From: Trichodesmium sp. MAG_R03
Lineage (GTDB): Bacteria; Cyanobacteriota; Cyanobacteriia; Cyanobacteriales; Microcoleaceae
Length of the DNA: 36,246 nt
Direction of reading: 5' to 3'
NCBI GenBank assembly: GCA_023356535.1
Contig: JAKQYF010000023.1
Coordinates: 1-36,246, forward strand
Positions 1 to 8,854 of this stretch are shown piece after piece. Positions within the stretch are counted from its first letter, which is position 1. Each line of letters begins with the position of its first letter. A program made the translations under genes and the position numbers. The notes under the pieces were generated by a model that was given only the letters and a program-made list of their open reading frames with translations, was not told the origin of the DNA and did no database searches.

Positions 1-1294
1 CTAAACGAATAGTAGAGAGACTGACTGGAATAGCAGATAAATATTGAATTAATTGCCAAGCTTCCTTTGAAGAAGTTGCATAAAAATTATTAATTTGTTC
101 TCTAGGAGTCAGAGGTTCTTCGTCTTCCTCTTCCTCTTCCTCTTCTGGCTCTGAAACCATCAATTCTGAACCTAATCCAGCACCGGCACACCAACTAGTT
201 CCTTTTCCCACCATAACATTAACCCAAGCAGCCATTGATTCTCGTTCTAAATTGAGAATTGGTAACTTAACTGTTTGTTGATTAAGATATTTTCCTTGCC
301 AAAATTCAACAGCAACTGCCTGCCATTTTTGAGTAGAATTTTCCTTTTGATCATTTCCCAATCGCAGTCTAATAGAATAGCAAAGATTTGTACCTTCCCA
401 CATTCTTTCAGGAAAAGGATTGAGGAGAGTTAACTTTTCTTTTGTCGCCCATTGTTGGAGAATATTGATAAATTTATGGTTAATCCAAGCTAGGGAAATA
501 CAATCACTAAGCATCAAAATTAACCGTCTACTATTAGATGAATTTAACTCTTGAGGAGATAGAGTAATAGAAGGAGAATAAAAAGGATGAATTTGCAAAA
601 TTTCGGAATTATTATCCCATTTAATGCGATAAAGTTTGATATCTCGAAATGCTCCTAAATGTTCTAGAAAATCTCGAACTTCTGTTAATAAAGATTGCCA
701 GAGAATCATAGAATCAGTATCTTCTATGAGCAAAGCAACATCTAACCAACGTTCTTGTTTAGGAGATAAAACTGGAAAATAACGGGGAAAGTTAAGGGTA
801 CTAAGTTCTGCACTTATTTTGGCAGTTTCATTGACATCTAATTCCTGAGCAACTCGAGAATTTACTTTTTGTTTGAGGAGTCTAATAAAGCGGCTTAATT
901 CTAGAGTATTACGAAAAATTACCGTGTCTGGTAATTTTATAGGCAATTTTTGTTTAGGAAAAGATTTTTCTTCTGTTTTTTGAGATTTATTCGATGATGG
1001 AATAGTTAAAGGATATTGAGAAGAAGAAGACTTACTAATACCTTCATTTGGTTGTTTACTACCACCTATTTTTGAATCTGGAAAATCATTAGATTTATTA
1101 TAGTTTTTATCAGTTTGTTCCCTACTACTTGAGATTAAATTTTGAGAGTCATTTTGTTCTTGTTCTTGTTCTTGTTCTTGTTCTTGTTCTTGTTGACTAA
1201 CTTGATGCATAAACCATAAAACCTCTGCCATTTGGATCGGATCCAGGTCCCATTGTTCTGTATTTATAAAAGCTATGATTTTTTTTAACATCAT
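1..1294 (-). CDS. SAV_2336-like / degenerate vWA protein, 3' end cut off by window edge
   Basis: The frame is open from an ATG pair at 1294/1291 to the left edge, about 431 codons, so the C-terminus is missing. The first 30 residues are helical, followed by a low-complexity linker with six Gln-Glu dipeptides (about residues 34-46) and a Ser/Lys-rich stretch to about residue 125. From about residue 185 a vWA-like Rossmann core begins with LDVALLIEDTDSM, in which the usual MIDAS DxSxS is altered to EDTDS. A second acidic run of mostly Glu lies near residue 385-395. This arrangement matches proteins annotated as SAV_2336 N-terminal domain-related, which sit beside MoxR ATPases and CHAT or trypsin-like effectors. 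It lies 195 bp downstream of the MoxR gene on the same strand. Inference: the adaptor or sensor of a vWA-MoxR-effector conflict system. The family call is from memory of the motif; the domain limits are approximate. Confidence 0.7.
   Translation of the reverse strand, partial: MMLKKIIAFINTEQWDLDPIQMAEVLWFMHQVSQQEQEQEQEQEQEQNDSQNLISSSREQTDKNYNKSNDFPDSKIGGSKQPNEGISKSSSSQYPLTIPSSNKSQKTEEKSFPKQKLPIKLPDTVIFRNTLELSRFIRLLKQKVNSRVAQELDVNETAKISAELSTLNFPRYFPVLSPKQERWLDVALLIEDTDSMILWQSLLTEVRDFLEHLGAFRDIKLYRIKWDNNSEILQIHPFYSPSITLSPQELNSSNSRRLILMLSDCISLAWINHKFINILQQWATKEKLTLLNPFPERMWEGTNLCYSIRLRLGNDQKENSTQKWQAVAVEFWQGKYLNQQTVKLPILNLERESMAAWVNVMVGKGTSWCAGAGLGSELMVSEPEEEEEEEDEEPLTPREQINNFYATSSKEAWQLIQYLSAIPVSLSTIRL
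1157..1192. repeat. Six tandem copies of hexanucleotide TTCTTG inside the vWA-like gene
   Basis: Six perfect TTCTTG units on the plus strand read as (CAA GAA)6 on the coding strand, giving a (Gln-Glu)6 linker. The unit is a multiple of three, so copy-number change would alter linker length without breaking the frame. Confidence 0.95.
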
Positions 1295-1344
1295 TTAGTA
1301 GAAATATAGAGGAAAGAACTAACCTGTCAGGAAACAAATTTTAG

Positions 1345-1489
1345 TTTGTAGTAGCACCTTAGTCGGTTAAAATTGTTTGTAGTAGGACCTTAGTCCATTT
1401 TATCCGAGGGCTAAAGCCCTAATAGGAGGTTTGATTATTACTATTGTATCTGAGAGCTAAAGCCCTACAACAAAGTTTGATTATTACTA
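1345..1489. repeat. Paired short repeats in the MoxR-to-vWA gap
   Basis: Two copies of TTTGTAGTAGNACCTTAGTC lie at 1345-1364 and 1376-1395. Next come two near-copies of a GAGGGCTAAAGCCCTA motif (about 1406-1421 and 1452-1466), each followed by TTTGATTATTACTATT. The first motif is a short palindrome (AGGGCT-AA-AGCCCT). The block fills most of the 195-bp gap inside an otherwise operon-like cluster and could form RNA hairpins between the two cistrons. Confidence 0.8.
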
Positions 1490-2437
1490 TTATTCTTCTC
1501 CAGTTGTATTGAGATATGCCATTAAACGCTCAATTATTGCCTCTTTTTCCTGAGCATTAGGCGATGGTTTATTCATTAACATAAACCCTACATTAAGTAA
1601 CTGATCAGTTGCCAAAGGTCCCTTTTCTCTTTTCCTCACAAACTCAGAAATTCTGGCTTCAATATCTTGAGTTAAATTATCCCCTAAATGGGCTCTAATA
1701 ATATTAGTTAGCTCATCTTTAGTAGGTTCTTGAATTTCCAGTTGAATGCAACGACGTTTAAAAGGTAAAGGAAATTCTCTTTCTCCATTACTCGTCATTA
1801 TTATAATAGGAAATTTATCACAAGTGATACGTCCATCCACAACTTTATGGGAATTACCATCATAGGTTTCAACAGTTACTTCTTGATAATTCTGATATTT
1901 TTTTAATCTTTGTAGTTCTTTAATAATAAAATAACCTTCCTCAAAAATATTGAGTAAATCATTAGGTAAATCAATATCACTTTTATCAATTTCATCAATT
2001 AATAATACCTTCGGTTTTTGAGAAGAACACATGGCAGTTCCCAAAGCTCCTAAACGGATATAATCTCCAATATTAAGTTGCTCTTTTTCCTGTTGATTAA
2101 TTTGAGCATCCTGTAAACGAGCGATCGCGTCATAATAATATAATCCTTCCTGTAAGGTACTCCTGGTATTGATTGGCCAATGCAAAACTTGTCCTAATTT
2201 TAATTCGGAGGCGATCGCCCTAGCCAAACTAGACTTACCGGTTCCTGGCTTTCCGGTCACCAAAAGAGGGCGATGTAAATAAATAGCCATATTAACAGCA
2301 TTAATAACTTTCTCATTTGCTTGAAAATTATTCTTTTGTTCTTCCTGTTGATTAAAATTCCGCCAAGGGGGAGCTTCTGGCCATTTCTCCACAGTATGCT
2401 CTGTATTATCTCCCTTAAAAATTTGCCAATTACTCAT
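1490..2437 (-). CDS. MoxR-type AAA+ ATPase
   Basis: A 315-residue single-domain AAA+ ATPase. The Walker A motif is GKPGTGKS (residues 62-69) and Walker B is VLLIDEID (144-151). A sensor 1 region reads IIIMTSNGERE and is followed by the PFKRRC arginine motif typical of MoxR proteins. MoxR ATPases act as chaperone-like remodelers that usually work with a vWA partner; here the vWA-like gene follows directly downstream and a CHAT peptidase gene lies upstream, all on one strand. The start at 2437 is the only sensible ATG before the conserved core, yet a heptamer array ends 3 bp upstream of it, so no normal Shine-Dalgarno site is available. Function inferred: energy-dependent switch of a VMAP-type conflict system. 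The ATPase call itself is secure. Confidence 0.93.
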   Translation of the reverse strand: MSNWQIFKGDNTEHTVEKWPEAPPWRNFNQQEEQKNNFQANEKVINAVNMAIYLHRPLLVTGKPGTGKSSLARAIASELKLGQVLHWPINTRSTLQEGLYYYDAIARLQDAQINQQEKEQLNIGDYIRLGALGTAMCSSQKPKVLLIDEIDKSDIDLPNDLLNIFEEGYFIIKELQRLKKYQNYQEVTVETYDGNSHKVVDGRITCDKFPIIIMTSNGEREFPLPFKRRCIQLEIQEPTKDELTNIIRAHLGDNLTQDIEARISEFVRKREKGPLATDQLLNVGFMLMNKPSPNAQEKEAIIERLMAYLNTTGEE

Positions 2438-2440
2438 GAG

Positions 2441-2630
2441 TTTTAGGTGTTAGGTGTTAGGTTTTAGGTTTTAGGTATTAGGTGTTAGGTGTTAGGTGTT
2501 GGGTGTTAGGTATTAGGTATTAGGTTTTGGGTTTTGGGTTTTAGGCTTTGGGTTTTAGGTTTTAGGTTTTGGGTTTTAGGTGTTAGGTTTTAGGTGTTAG
2601 GTATTAGGTATTAGGTTTTGGGTTTTAGGT
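2441..2630. repeat. Heptanucleotide tandem array (STRR-type), about 27 units
   Basis: The plus strand is a run of 7-mers with consensus TNTTAGG or TTTTGGG (variants TGTTAGG, TATTAGG, TTTTAGG, TTTTGGG) for about 190 bp. It resembles the short tandemly repeated repetitive sequences known from cyanobacteria. It is G-rich on one strand and lies in the leader of the MoxR gene, reaching 3 bp from its start codon. On the coding strand every unit carries TAA or CAA, so over 21 nt all three frames are closed. Confidence 0.95.
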
Positions 2631-2711
2631 TTCAGAATTAACAAATTGATAATATCTTACTACAAAATAAATTAATTTTTGCCACAAGGTTAGCTAATAA
2701 GTAGTGCTGAA

Positions 2712-4826
2712 TTAATACCCAAACTTATATTGTCTTTTTTTTGGATAATTATAAGGATTTTCACATAAAAAGCAAAGATGATGTCCTAAATGATGAGGCT
2801 GACTTGAATGAGATTCTCGCCTCTTCTTTGCCACATATTTAGGTAAATCTTGTAGATTTAAAACATTGTCATTATCAGGGTTTATTAATGTATCTAAATC
2901 TATAAGGTGATTAACATTATACTGTTTACATCTAGACCATAAAGCTATAGGAATTCCCGTCTCTATCATCAACTCATAGCTAATATTTTCTAACTCTTCT
3001 AATTTAAAAGGAAAATTAATCCCCAGGATATTCCTTTGACAATCAATATTTTTCAAATAATTATTATCAAGATTTTGACATTGGCAAGCTAAAATATAGT
3101 TACTCAAATTAATCTTTTGTATATTTCTCTGAAGATTTTTCCATTTATCTTTCCATGATTTACAGCAATGTCTATAAGCTATGTGTAAACGTTGAGATGA
3201 ACGAATATGAACAGAAATAAAATTACCACACCCTATCCTTTCATATGTTCTTATTCCATACTCCCAACAATCAACAGGCAAAGATAATAAATTATCAGGA
3301 AGAACCCATTCTATAGCAATATCCCAATCTTTCTCTGGAGGTAAAATATTTTCTAATTCTTCATTGCATTCTTCCATTAGTTTCATAATATTTTCTTCAA
3401 CCTCTGCCTGACTATAAGTTCGATCAGCTTGAAAAGTCTTTGGCAACTTTATAGGCCGAAACTGTTCAGAAGATTCAGGAATTGCCAACCATGTATTAAC
3501 CCGGAATTTATCTGCATCATTTTTCTGAATTTTTGTGCTTTCTAATTTTAAATCTATCGCCAAATAGATATAATTATTATCATCAATAGACTGATTTTCC
3601 TGATTTTCCAACAAATTAGAATCAGTAATATCAAACTTTTTATTTTCGTTTCTTTTAGAGAATGTAGATAATAAACAATCATTAGATTCTATCTTTTCTT
3701 TAACCTCTTCTTTTTGAAATAAATAACCATTTTCTACCCTCATAAAAATAACAGGTGCAGCAAAATCATTACCTAAATAATCAGCTTCTAAAGCCACACG
3801 ATAACGACCATTTTGAGCAGCCACATCAACAGGTTCACCCTTAGCTAATCTTCCATAAAATTCCGCAGAAAAGGCATTAGCTGTAGCATTCTGTACCTTA
3901 TATTGCATTGCCACTACCACAGGAATATTTTGAGCCACAATTTTAGGAGCAACTCCCTTAAAAGCTTCAGATGCAGACTGCTTTCCTCCTTCACAAGCCT
4001 GTAAAAAAACAATACCAGGGCGATGACGAACAAATAATCCGGCAAAAAAATTCTCATTAACCCATTTAGCTCGAATTCTCTTCCCAACTTTTCTTCCTAA
4101 AGCAATTTCTCCTACTTTTTTTCCTGCTTTATCCTCAAAACGACCATGACCAATAAAATGAAAAATATGAGGTTTTCTCTCTAATAACTTATCAATTTCA
4201 ACTTTTGTAGCAGGATTTATAATAGGTAATAATTCAATTTCTTCAGATTGTTCCTTCGCCAACTCTTCCAAATACTCTTGTACTTCTGCATATTCGACAG
4301 GACCTTCATCCTCAGGCGCAGAAATAGCTAAAGCAATTCTCAATTTTTCACCTGGTTTTAATTGTATTGTTTTAGCAGAATTCCATAAAGCACGACGCCG
4401 AGAAAATACTAAATTAGGGTCTGTTCCTAACCAAATCGTACCTTGATTAATCTTTTTAGGAATACATAAAAATTCCCAAGGTAAAGCAGCAAATTCTGGC
4501 ATTTCTTCTTCATCAATATCTAACTCTATTCGTAATTTTTGCTCTTTTTCCTGTACAACTTGAAAGTAAAAATTAATAAAATCTTGACCTAATTTAGAGT
4601 CAAATAAACTATTAAATAAAGCTTCCCCCAACTGACAAGTTTCTTCCGCACTTAATTTATGATTACTGGCAACCTCCAAAAGCCCTTGAATTTCTTGTTG
4701 TTTTTCTTGATAACAAAAGTCTCCAGATGGTCTTCCTAAAGATTTCTTTGCATCATCATATTTTTCAATTTCCACATGATGATTATTTTTCAGATGAATA
4801 CGATAAATATAATAACTATTAGACAT
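2712..4826 (-). CDS. CHAT-domain peptidase with probable VMAP-C tail
   Basis: About 704 residues from the ATG at 4826; a TTG two codons further upstream is less likely. Numbering here counts from that TTG. Residues 1-100 are a helical N-terminal region. Residues about 130-365 are a CHAT (caspase-HetF-like) domain, with HFIGHG giving catalytic His229 and VFLQACEG giving catalytic Cys280, so it looks active. After an acidic, Asn-rich linker (380-420), residues about 420-690 start with LAIDLKLE and include VLPDNLLSLPVDCWEYG, which I match to the VMAP-C (vWA-MoxR associated protein C-terminal) domain. The gene is 66 bp downstream of the 300-aa gene and 274 bp upstream of MoxR, same strand. Family knowledge: CHAT effectors are caspase-like proteases that cut proteins on activation. 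Inference: effector of the ternary system. The VMAP-C label is less sure than CHAT. Confidence 0.88.
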   Translation of the reverse strand: MSNSYYIYRIHLKNNHHVEIEKYDDAKKSLGRPSGDFCYQEKQQEIQGLLEVASNHKLSAEETCQLGEALFNSLFDSKLGQDFINFYFQVVQEKEQKLRIELDIDEEEMPEFAALPWEFLCIPKKINQGTIWLGTDPNLVFSRRRALWNSAKTIQLKPGEKLRIALAISAPEDEGPVEYAEVQEYLEELAKEQSEEIELLPIINPATKVEIDKLLERKPHIFHFIGHGRFEDKAGKKVGEIALGRKVGKRIRAKWVNENFFAGLFVRHRPGIVFLQACEGGKQSASEAFKGVAPKIVAQNIPVVVAMQYKVQNATANAFSAEFYGRLAKGEPVDVAAQNGRYRVALEADYLGNDFAAPVIFMRVENGYLFQKEEVKEKIESNDCLLSTFSKRNENKKFDITDSNLLENQENQSIDDNNYIYLAIDLKLESTKIQKNDADKFRVNTWLAIPESSEQFRPIKLPKTFQADRTYSQAEVEENIMKLMEECNEELENILPPEKDWDIAIEWVLPDNLLSLPVDCWEYGIRTYERIGCGNFISVHIRSSQRLHIAYRHCCKSWKDKWKNLQRNIQKINLSNYILACQCQNLDNNYLKNIDCQRNILGINFPFKLEELENISYELMIETGIPIALWSRCKQYNVNHLIDLDTLINPDNDNVLNLQDLPKYVAKKRRESHSSQPHHLGHHLCFLCENPYNYPKKRQYKFGY

Positions 4827-4892
4827 CAGCAAACACTTATTTAAAAATTAATTAAAAAATTAATAAATATAAAACTAAACAAGGAGATAAAT

Positions 4893-5795
4893 TTACCGTG
4901 GCAACTTTAAATCCCACTCTTCCTGGTGACCTTCAATAAATTTCTTAGCAGCCTCTTCTGGATTCAAACCTAACAAATCTTGAATTCTTTCAGGAAGCCT
5001 AACTAAAACAATATCGCTAATATTAGCTGTCAACCAATTAATATCAATATCAGCCCAGGTTGTCCCAGTTAAAGTAATAGATTTTATTTGTTTAGGAACT
5101 TTAAAAATAACCCCAAACTTAACCGTACCAACTTTCTGTATTTCCTTGTCTTGAATTCGCCAATAACACTCTGGTGAACCCATTCCTTCAGCTACAATTT
5201 CTGGACAACCCAACTCATATTTACAGTCAGGAATAACAGCAAAAGCTTTAAATTTATTTTTACTTGCAATATTAGCCTTCAAATTAGCAGGAACAGACTT
5301 TAATACCTCCGTTATCATAGAAGAATCAATAGCAGCATCCCAAGTTAAATTATGATTAATTCCTATATCCATACCCACACCAATTTTGAGAACTGGTTGC
5401 CATTGATGTTCAGGAAAAATACTTTGAATCATTGTTTTTTCTTCACTAAACTTAAGGTCACAAGTTAAACGCCAAAACTTAGCTCCTGGTTGAGGACGCA
5501 AATTAACATTTAGAGTTAAATAATAAAAATTATAATCATCCTTCATTTGTTGCTTGATGAGATTATTTAACTCTATTCCAGCTTCTTTAAATCTTTTTTC
5601 TGTTAAGTGAATTAACTCATTTTGAGGGTTGCCAAAACGAACTTTAGTCTCCTGTAAATCTTTAATCATCCTGGCAGTAATTCCTAACTTTTTACCACCA
5701 GCTAATACGCCCTCTTGTTTTTGGACTTCTGTAAATAGTTCTTGTAGTAAACTTTCTGCTTGAGCAAAATCAGGTAAATCAAATTTAGCATTCAT
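4893..5795 (-). CDS. Unrecognised 300-aa protein, first gene of the CHAT/MoxR/vWA cluster
   Basis: I do not recognise this family. From the ATG at 5795 it has 300 residues; the frame extends 13 codons further to a TTG, but those codons encode a Tyr/Phe-rich run that looks non-native. The N-terminal 90 residues are helical and charged. The middle (about 95-240) alternates hydrophobic and polar residues as in a beta-rich fold, for example FYYLTLNVNLR and FWRLTCDLKF, and has several Trp. The C-terminus (about 265-300) is helical. There is no signal peptide or membrane segment, so it is probably cytosolic. It is 66 bp upstream of the CHAT gene on the same strand with only an AT-rich spacer, which suggests co-transcription. 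Its job in the cluster is unknown: a ligand sensor or an inhibitor of the protease would both fit. Confidence 0.75.
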   Translation of the reverse strand: MNAKFDLPDFAQAESLLQELFTEVQKQEGVLAGGKKLGITARMIKDLQETKVRFGNPQNELIHLTEKRFKEAGIELNNLIKQQMKDDYNFYYLTLNVNLRPQPGAKFWRLTCDLKFSEEKTMIQSIFPEHQWQPVLKIGVGMDIGINHNLTWDAAIDSSMITEVLKSVPANLKANIASKNKFKAFAVIPDCKYELGCPEIVAEGMGSPECYWRIQDKEIQKVGTVKFGVIFKVPKQIKSITLTGTTWADIDINWLTANISDIVLVRLPERIQDLLGLNPEEAAKKFIEGHQEEWDLKLPR

Positions 5796-6000
5796 TAATT
5801 TTTTATAAAAATATAAATTATCAAAACACAGCAAATTCTAATGTATAATTATATCTTGCTAATAAGATTTTAATCCTCAAACATTATTTTGTAGTATAAC
5901 TGTAGTTTTTGACGGATATTACCTAATTATCCGGATGGCATACCCTAGTATTTGAAAATAGAAACTGAAGTAAAAATTTTGTGTTGATGGGTATGAAAAA

Positions 6001-7494
6001 ATGAAACTATTTCAGAGTATCATCTCATTGTTAGTTACTGGTGTCACAGCGATCGCTCTACCAAATGTGACATTAGCAACAAACCTTAAATTTGATTTAG
6101 ATTTTACTACATCAAATCAGAATATTTGGGGCGAGGAAAACAACAATTTTAGTTGGGATGGTGACAATGCTTCATTAGCAGTAGAGTGGAATGAGTCATT
6201 AGCAAAAAACTATTCTCTGCTTAAAAATACTGGTTGTGCTCAAAAAATTTGGGGTGTTTGTGTTTGGCCAAAAATTGAAGAATTAAATGTAGGTTTTAAT
6301 GCTTTTACAGAAGGTAATTTAGGTTTACAAAATACTTTTAATTTAAACGGTGGTATTGTTGATGCTTTAATTCCAGTTGACTTATTTTTTGAAATTCCAG
6401 ATTCCCCTGTAAAAGCAGGAGAAATATTGACAATTCAATCAGATTTTTCTTTTGATGATAATTCTAGTTTCTCGACAAAAGGTATTAATGCATCCTATGA
6501 TTTAGATCTAATATTTGATGTAGCTACAGGAGTAGATATTAACCCTGTAAATCAACTAGATTTAGGATTTGATATTGATGAAAAAATTAATCTAGTAAAT
6601 CTAGATGGAAATAATATTAATTTACAACTAGATGAAAAATTTGGAGCTTTTGATATTAGTTTACCTCAAGTAAATACAACTGGATTTAAGTCTGAAAATC
6701 CTCTCAAAAATCAATTAATTTCATCTGGTGAGGATGAATTTATGAAAGCAGCCATAGATTTAGATGGTTTAGCTAGCCTCTTATTTGGATTACCATCTTT
6801 GCAAGAAAAGCAAGAATTAGATTTAGGAACTTTTGGGAATCTTGGTTTCTACTACAATCTTTTAGATATAGAAGCAGCAATAACTTTATCAATGTTCCAA
6901 AATTTTTCTTTAACCAGTGAGTTACCAGCAATATTAAAGTTAGAAGATAACACAATAATCAACTTTAATATTGGGGATGAAATTTCCTTAACCATGCCCG
7001 ATAATATAGGAAATTCCCTAGAAGTAGAAGCATTTATTGATTTTAATGCCTTATTTACCAATTCTACTAATTTAGAAATTGATTTTGCTCTAGATTTTAT
7101 AGCAGGAGAATTTGGTTTAGAATTACCTTTGGTTGGCGAGAAAAATCTAGGTCCTTTGTTTGAGAAAAGTATTGGTATTTATGAGACTACTTTTGAGTTA
7201 TTTGATAACACATTTCAATTAGGTGGTTTTAATCAAGAAAAAGTTAATTTCAAAATAGGAACTGTCCCAGAGCTTGAGCAGCCTCAAACACAAATTAGGT
7301 TGCTATCAACAGCATTCTCTCAACCAGTAGAAGATAGTTTATTATCCAGCCAAATAAACCGGAAAAAAGTACCTGAACCTAGCTCAATAATAGGTTTATT
7401 AACATTAGGAATTTTTGGAGGTAGTTTAATATTTAAAAAATCAGAGAAATCTGTCAAGCCCATAAAAAAAGCTAAAATTTTGGTCACTAAATAA
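6001..7494 (+). CDS. PEP-CTERM sorting domain protein
   Basis: A 497-residue secreted protein. Residues 1-26 form a signal peptide ending near LPNVTLA. The body is Asn/Asp-rich and made of short beta segments with many LDLGF-like motifs and no Cys except a pair near residue 80-88. The C-terminus carries VPEPSS (PEP at 458-460), a hydrophobic span of about 15 residues and a basic cluster, which is the exosortase-recognised PEP-CTERM signal. About 20 residues follow the first basic pair, a longer tail than usual. In this family the tail is cut and the protein is exported to the outer surface or matrix. No exosortase is in the window. A five-codon reading frame (ATG at 5987, stop TGA at 6002-6004) overlaps the start codon and could couple or dampen translation. 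Substrate and role are unknown. Confidence 0.88.
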   Translation: MKLFQSIISLLVTGVTAIALPNVTLATNLKFDLDFTTSNQNIWGEENNNFSWDGDNASLAVEWNESLAKNYSLLKNTGCAQKIWGVCVWPKIEELNVGFNAFTEGNLGLQNTFNLNGGIVDALIPVDLFFEIPDSPVKAGEILTIQSDFSFDDNSSFSTKGINASYDLDLIFDVATGVDINPVNQLDLGFDIDEKINLVNLDGNNINLQLDEKFGAFDISLPQVNTTGFKSENPLKNQLISSGEDEFMKAAIDLDGLASLLFGLPSLQEKQELDLGTFGNLGFYYNLLDIEAAITLSMFQNFSLTSELPAILKLEDNTIINFNIGDEISLTMPDNIGNSLEVEAFIDFNALFTNSTNLEIDFALDFIAGEFGLELPLVGEKNLGPLFEKSIGIYETTFELFDNTFQLGGFNQEKVNFKIGTVPELEQPQTQIRLLSTAFSQPVEDSLLSSQINRKKVPEPSSIIGLLTLGIFGGSLIFKKSEKSVKPIKKAKILVTK

Positions 7495-7580
7495 CATATG
7501 AAATCTCATGAATTAGCCACCTTTAATCATATTTATATGACTCAATATTGTGGTTAATTAATCCAACCTAATATAAATAT

Positions 7581-7850
7581 TTAATAAATATGAATCCCTA
7601 GCCAAATTGTTTCTATATTTGGGTCAGTTGATATAATCTTATGTGGAGTTTTTGCCGGGATAAAAATATAACTATCTTTAACTAATTTTGATGTTTTGTG
7701 ATTTATTTCCAATATAGCGGAACCTTGAAGTAATATTACCCATTCATCTTCATCTTGAATAAACTCTTCACTAGTAAAATTTAGGGGTGAAATTATTTTG
7801 TTAATTTTGACGTTTTTATGGGATAGTAAATTATTAAATATCTCTTCCAT
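7581..7850 (-). CDS. Small cupin-domain protein
   Basis: An 89-residue single-domain cupin. Motif 1 is reduced (EWVILLQGSAILEIN) and motif 2 reads SYIFIPAKTPHKI, with a single His likely facing the metal or ligand pocket. Cupins of this size in cyanobacteria are mostly uncharacterised and may bind small ligands or metals in the cytosol. It stands alone, convergent with the PEP-CTERM gene (end-to-end spacing 86 bp). The start ATG at 7850 fits the usual length. Confidence 0.8.
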   Translation of the reverse strand: MEEIFNNLLSHKNVKINKIISPLNFTSEEFIQDEDEWVILLQGSAILEINHKTSKLVKDSYIFIPAKTPHKIISTDPNIETIWLGIHIY

Positions 7851-8102
7851 AATTTTAATAAAATTCAGAACTCGGCAAAGGCTCAGGCACTGATAAACAG
7901 ATTAATCATTTGAAATGCAATAACTTTGAAAAAATATAAATCTTTTGTTATACTTGTCCCTTATAGAACTTACGTGGGTAAACCCACAAACCCGATTTTT
8001 TTGGTCTATTGTTAAAAAGAACGATTTATCTAGAAACCTAGTTTCTTTGCATAAATTCTAATTCAATTATATTCATATTCAATTTTGGGAGTAGTTATTC
8101 TA

Positions 8103-8600
8103 ATGGTCAACAAAAGAATTTGGATCTTTGTATTAATTTTGACAGTTGTAAGTTTTTGGGTAATGAACATCTATCCAACTCAAGCAAACGAAAATACCGT
8201 TAATTATACCCTCACCGACTTAAACAACCGAGATTTTTCTTACAAAGATTTACATGGTGCTTCCTTTGCAGGTGCAACAATGTGGAATGCACATTTTGAA
8301 GGTGCAAATCTGCAAGCCACAATTCTTACTAAAGCAGATTTTTTAAGGGCCAACTTAAAAGCAGCAGATTTCACTGGGACTTTTGCAGATCGAGTTAGCT
8401 TTGATGAAACTGACTTAACTAATGCTATTTTCACAGATGCTATGTTGATGAGTAGCACCTTTCGTGATGCAACAGTGACAGGAGCAGATTTTTCTGAAGC
8501 AATGGTAGACCGCTATCAGATAAAATTAATGTGTGAAAAAGCTTCAGGAAAGAACCCTATCACAGGAGTAGAGACTCGCAAAAGTTTAGGTTGTTCTTGA
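8103..8600 (+). CDS. Secreted or lumenal pentapeptide-repeat protein
   Basis: 165 residues from the ATG at 8103, which has a GGGAG ribosome site at 8087-8091; a TTG at 8085 in the same frame is less likely because that site would lie inside the gene. Residues 1-30 form a signal peptide (hydrophobic IWIFVLILTVVSFWVM, then TQANE). From about residue 40 to 135 there are A(D/N)LXX-type pentapeptides (GANLQ, KADFL, RANLK, AADFT, TNAIF, TGADF) that would fold into a right-handed quadrilateral beta helix. The C-terminus has a Cys pair in the last 25 residues. Such proteins in cyanobacteria are often lumenal or periplasmic; function unknown. Confidence 0.87.
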   Translation: MVNKRIWIFVLILTVVSFWVMNIYPTQANENTVNYTLTDLNNRDFSYKDLHGASFAGATMWNAHFEGANLQATILTKADFLRANLKAADFTGTFADRVSFDETDLTNAIFTDAMLMSSTFRDATVTGADFSEAMVDRYQIKLMCEKASGKNPITGVETRKSLGCS

Positions 8601-8854
8601 GTTAGCATCTAAAATTCTCAAACAAGAGATTAAGCAAAAAGCAATTCCTGTTTAACAACTTATTCAGGATTGCTATATACATAATTAAATATACATACTA
8701 TGTTCTTTTTGTCAAGATTTGATCAAGAATAGTCAGTAATTTGATAAATTTATGGTACTCCAACAGCAAATTTATGGCTACTGTTTAGGAATTTAAATCC
8801 CTGATATCTCCTATTTGTTATATATTAAGGTAACAATCTGTAAAAGATAAATTT

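Noticed and set aside
2441..2630. CRISPR array or telomere-like sequence
   Set aside because: Units are 7 bp with no spacers and the region is chromosomal; it is a heptamer tandem repeat.
6773..7061. Two minus-strand ORFs within the PEP-CTERM gene
   Set aside because: They are shadows of a well-supported plus-strand gene.
7970..8010. Possible MITE half (GAACTTACGTGGGT) or terminator before the pentapeptide gene
   Set aside because: Only one end-like match and a 5-bp stem; too weak to call.
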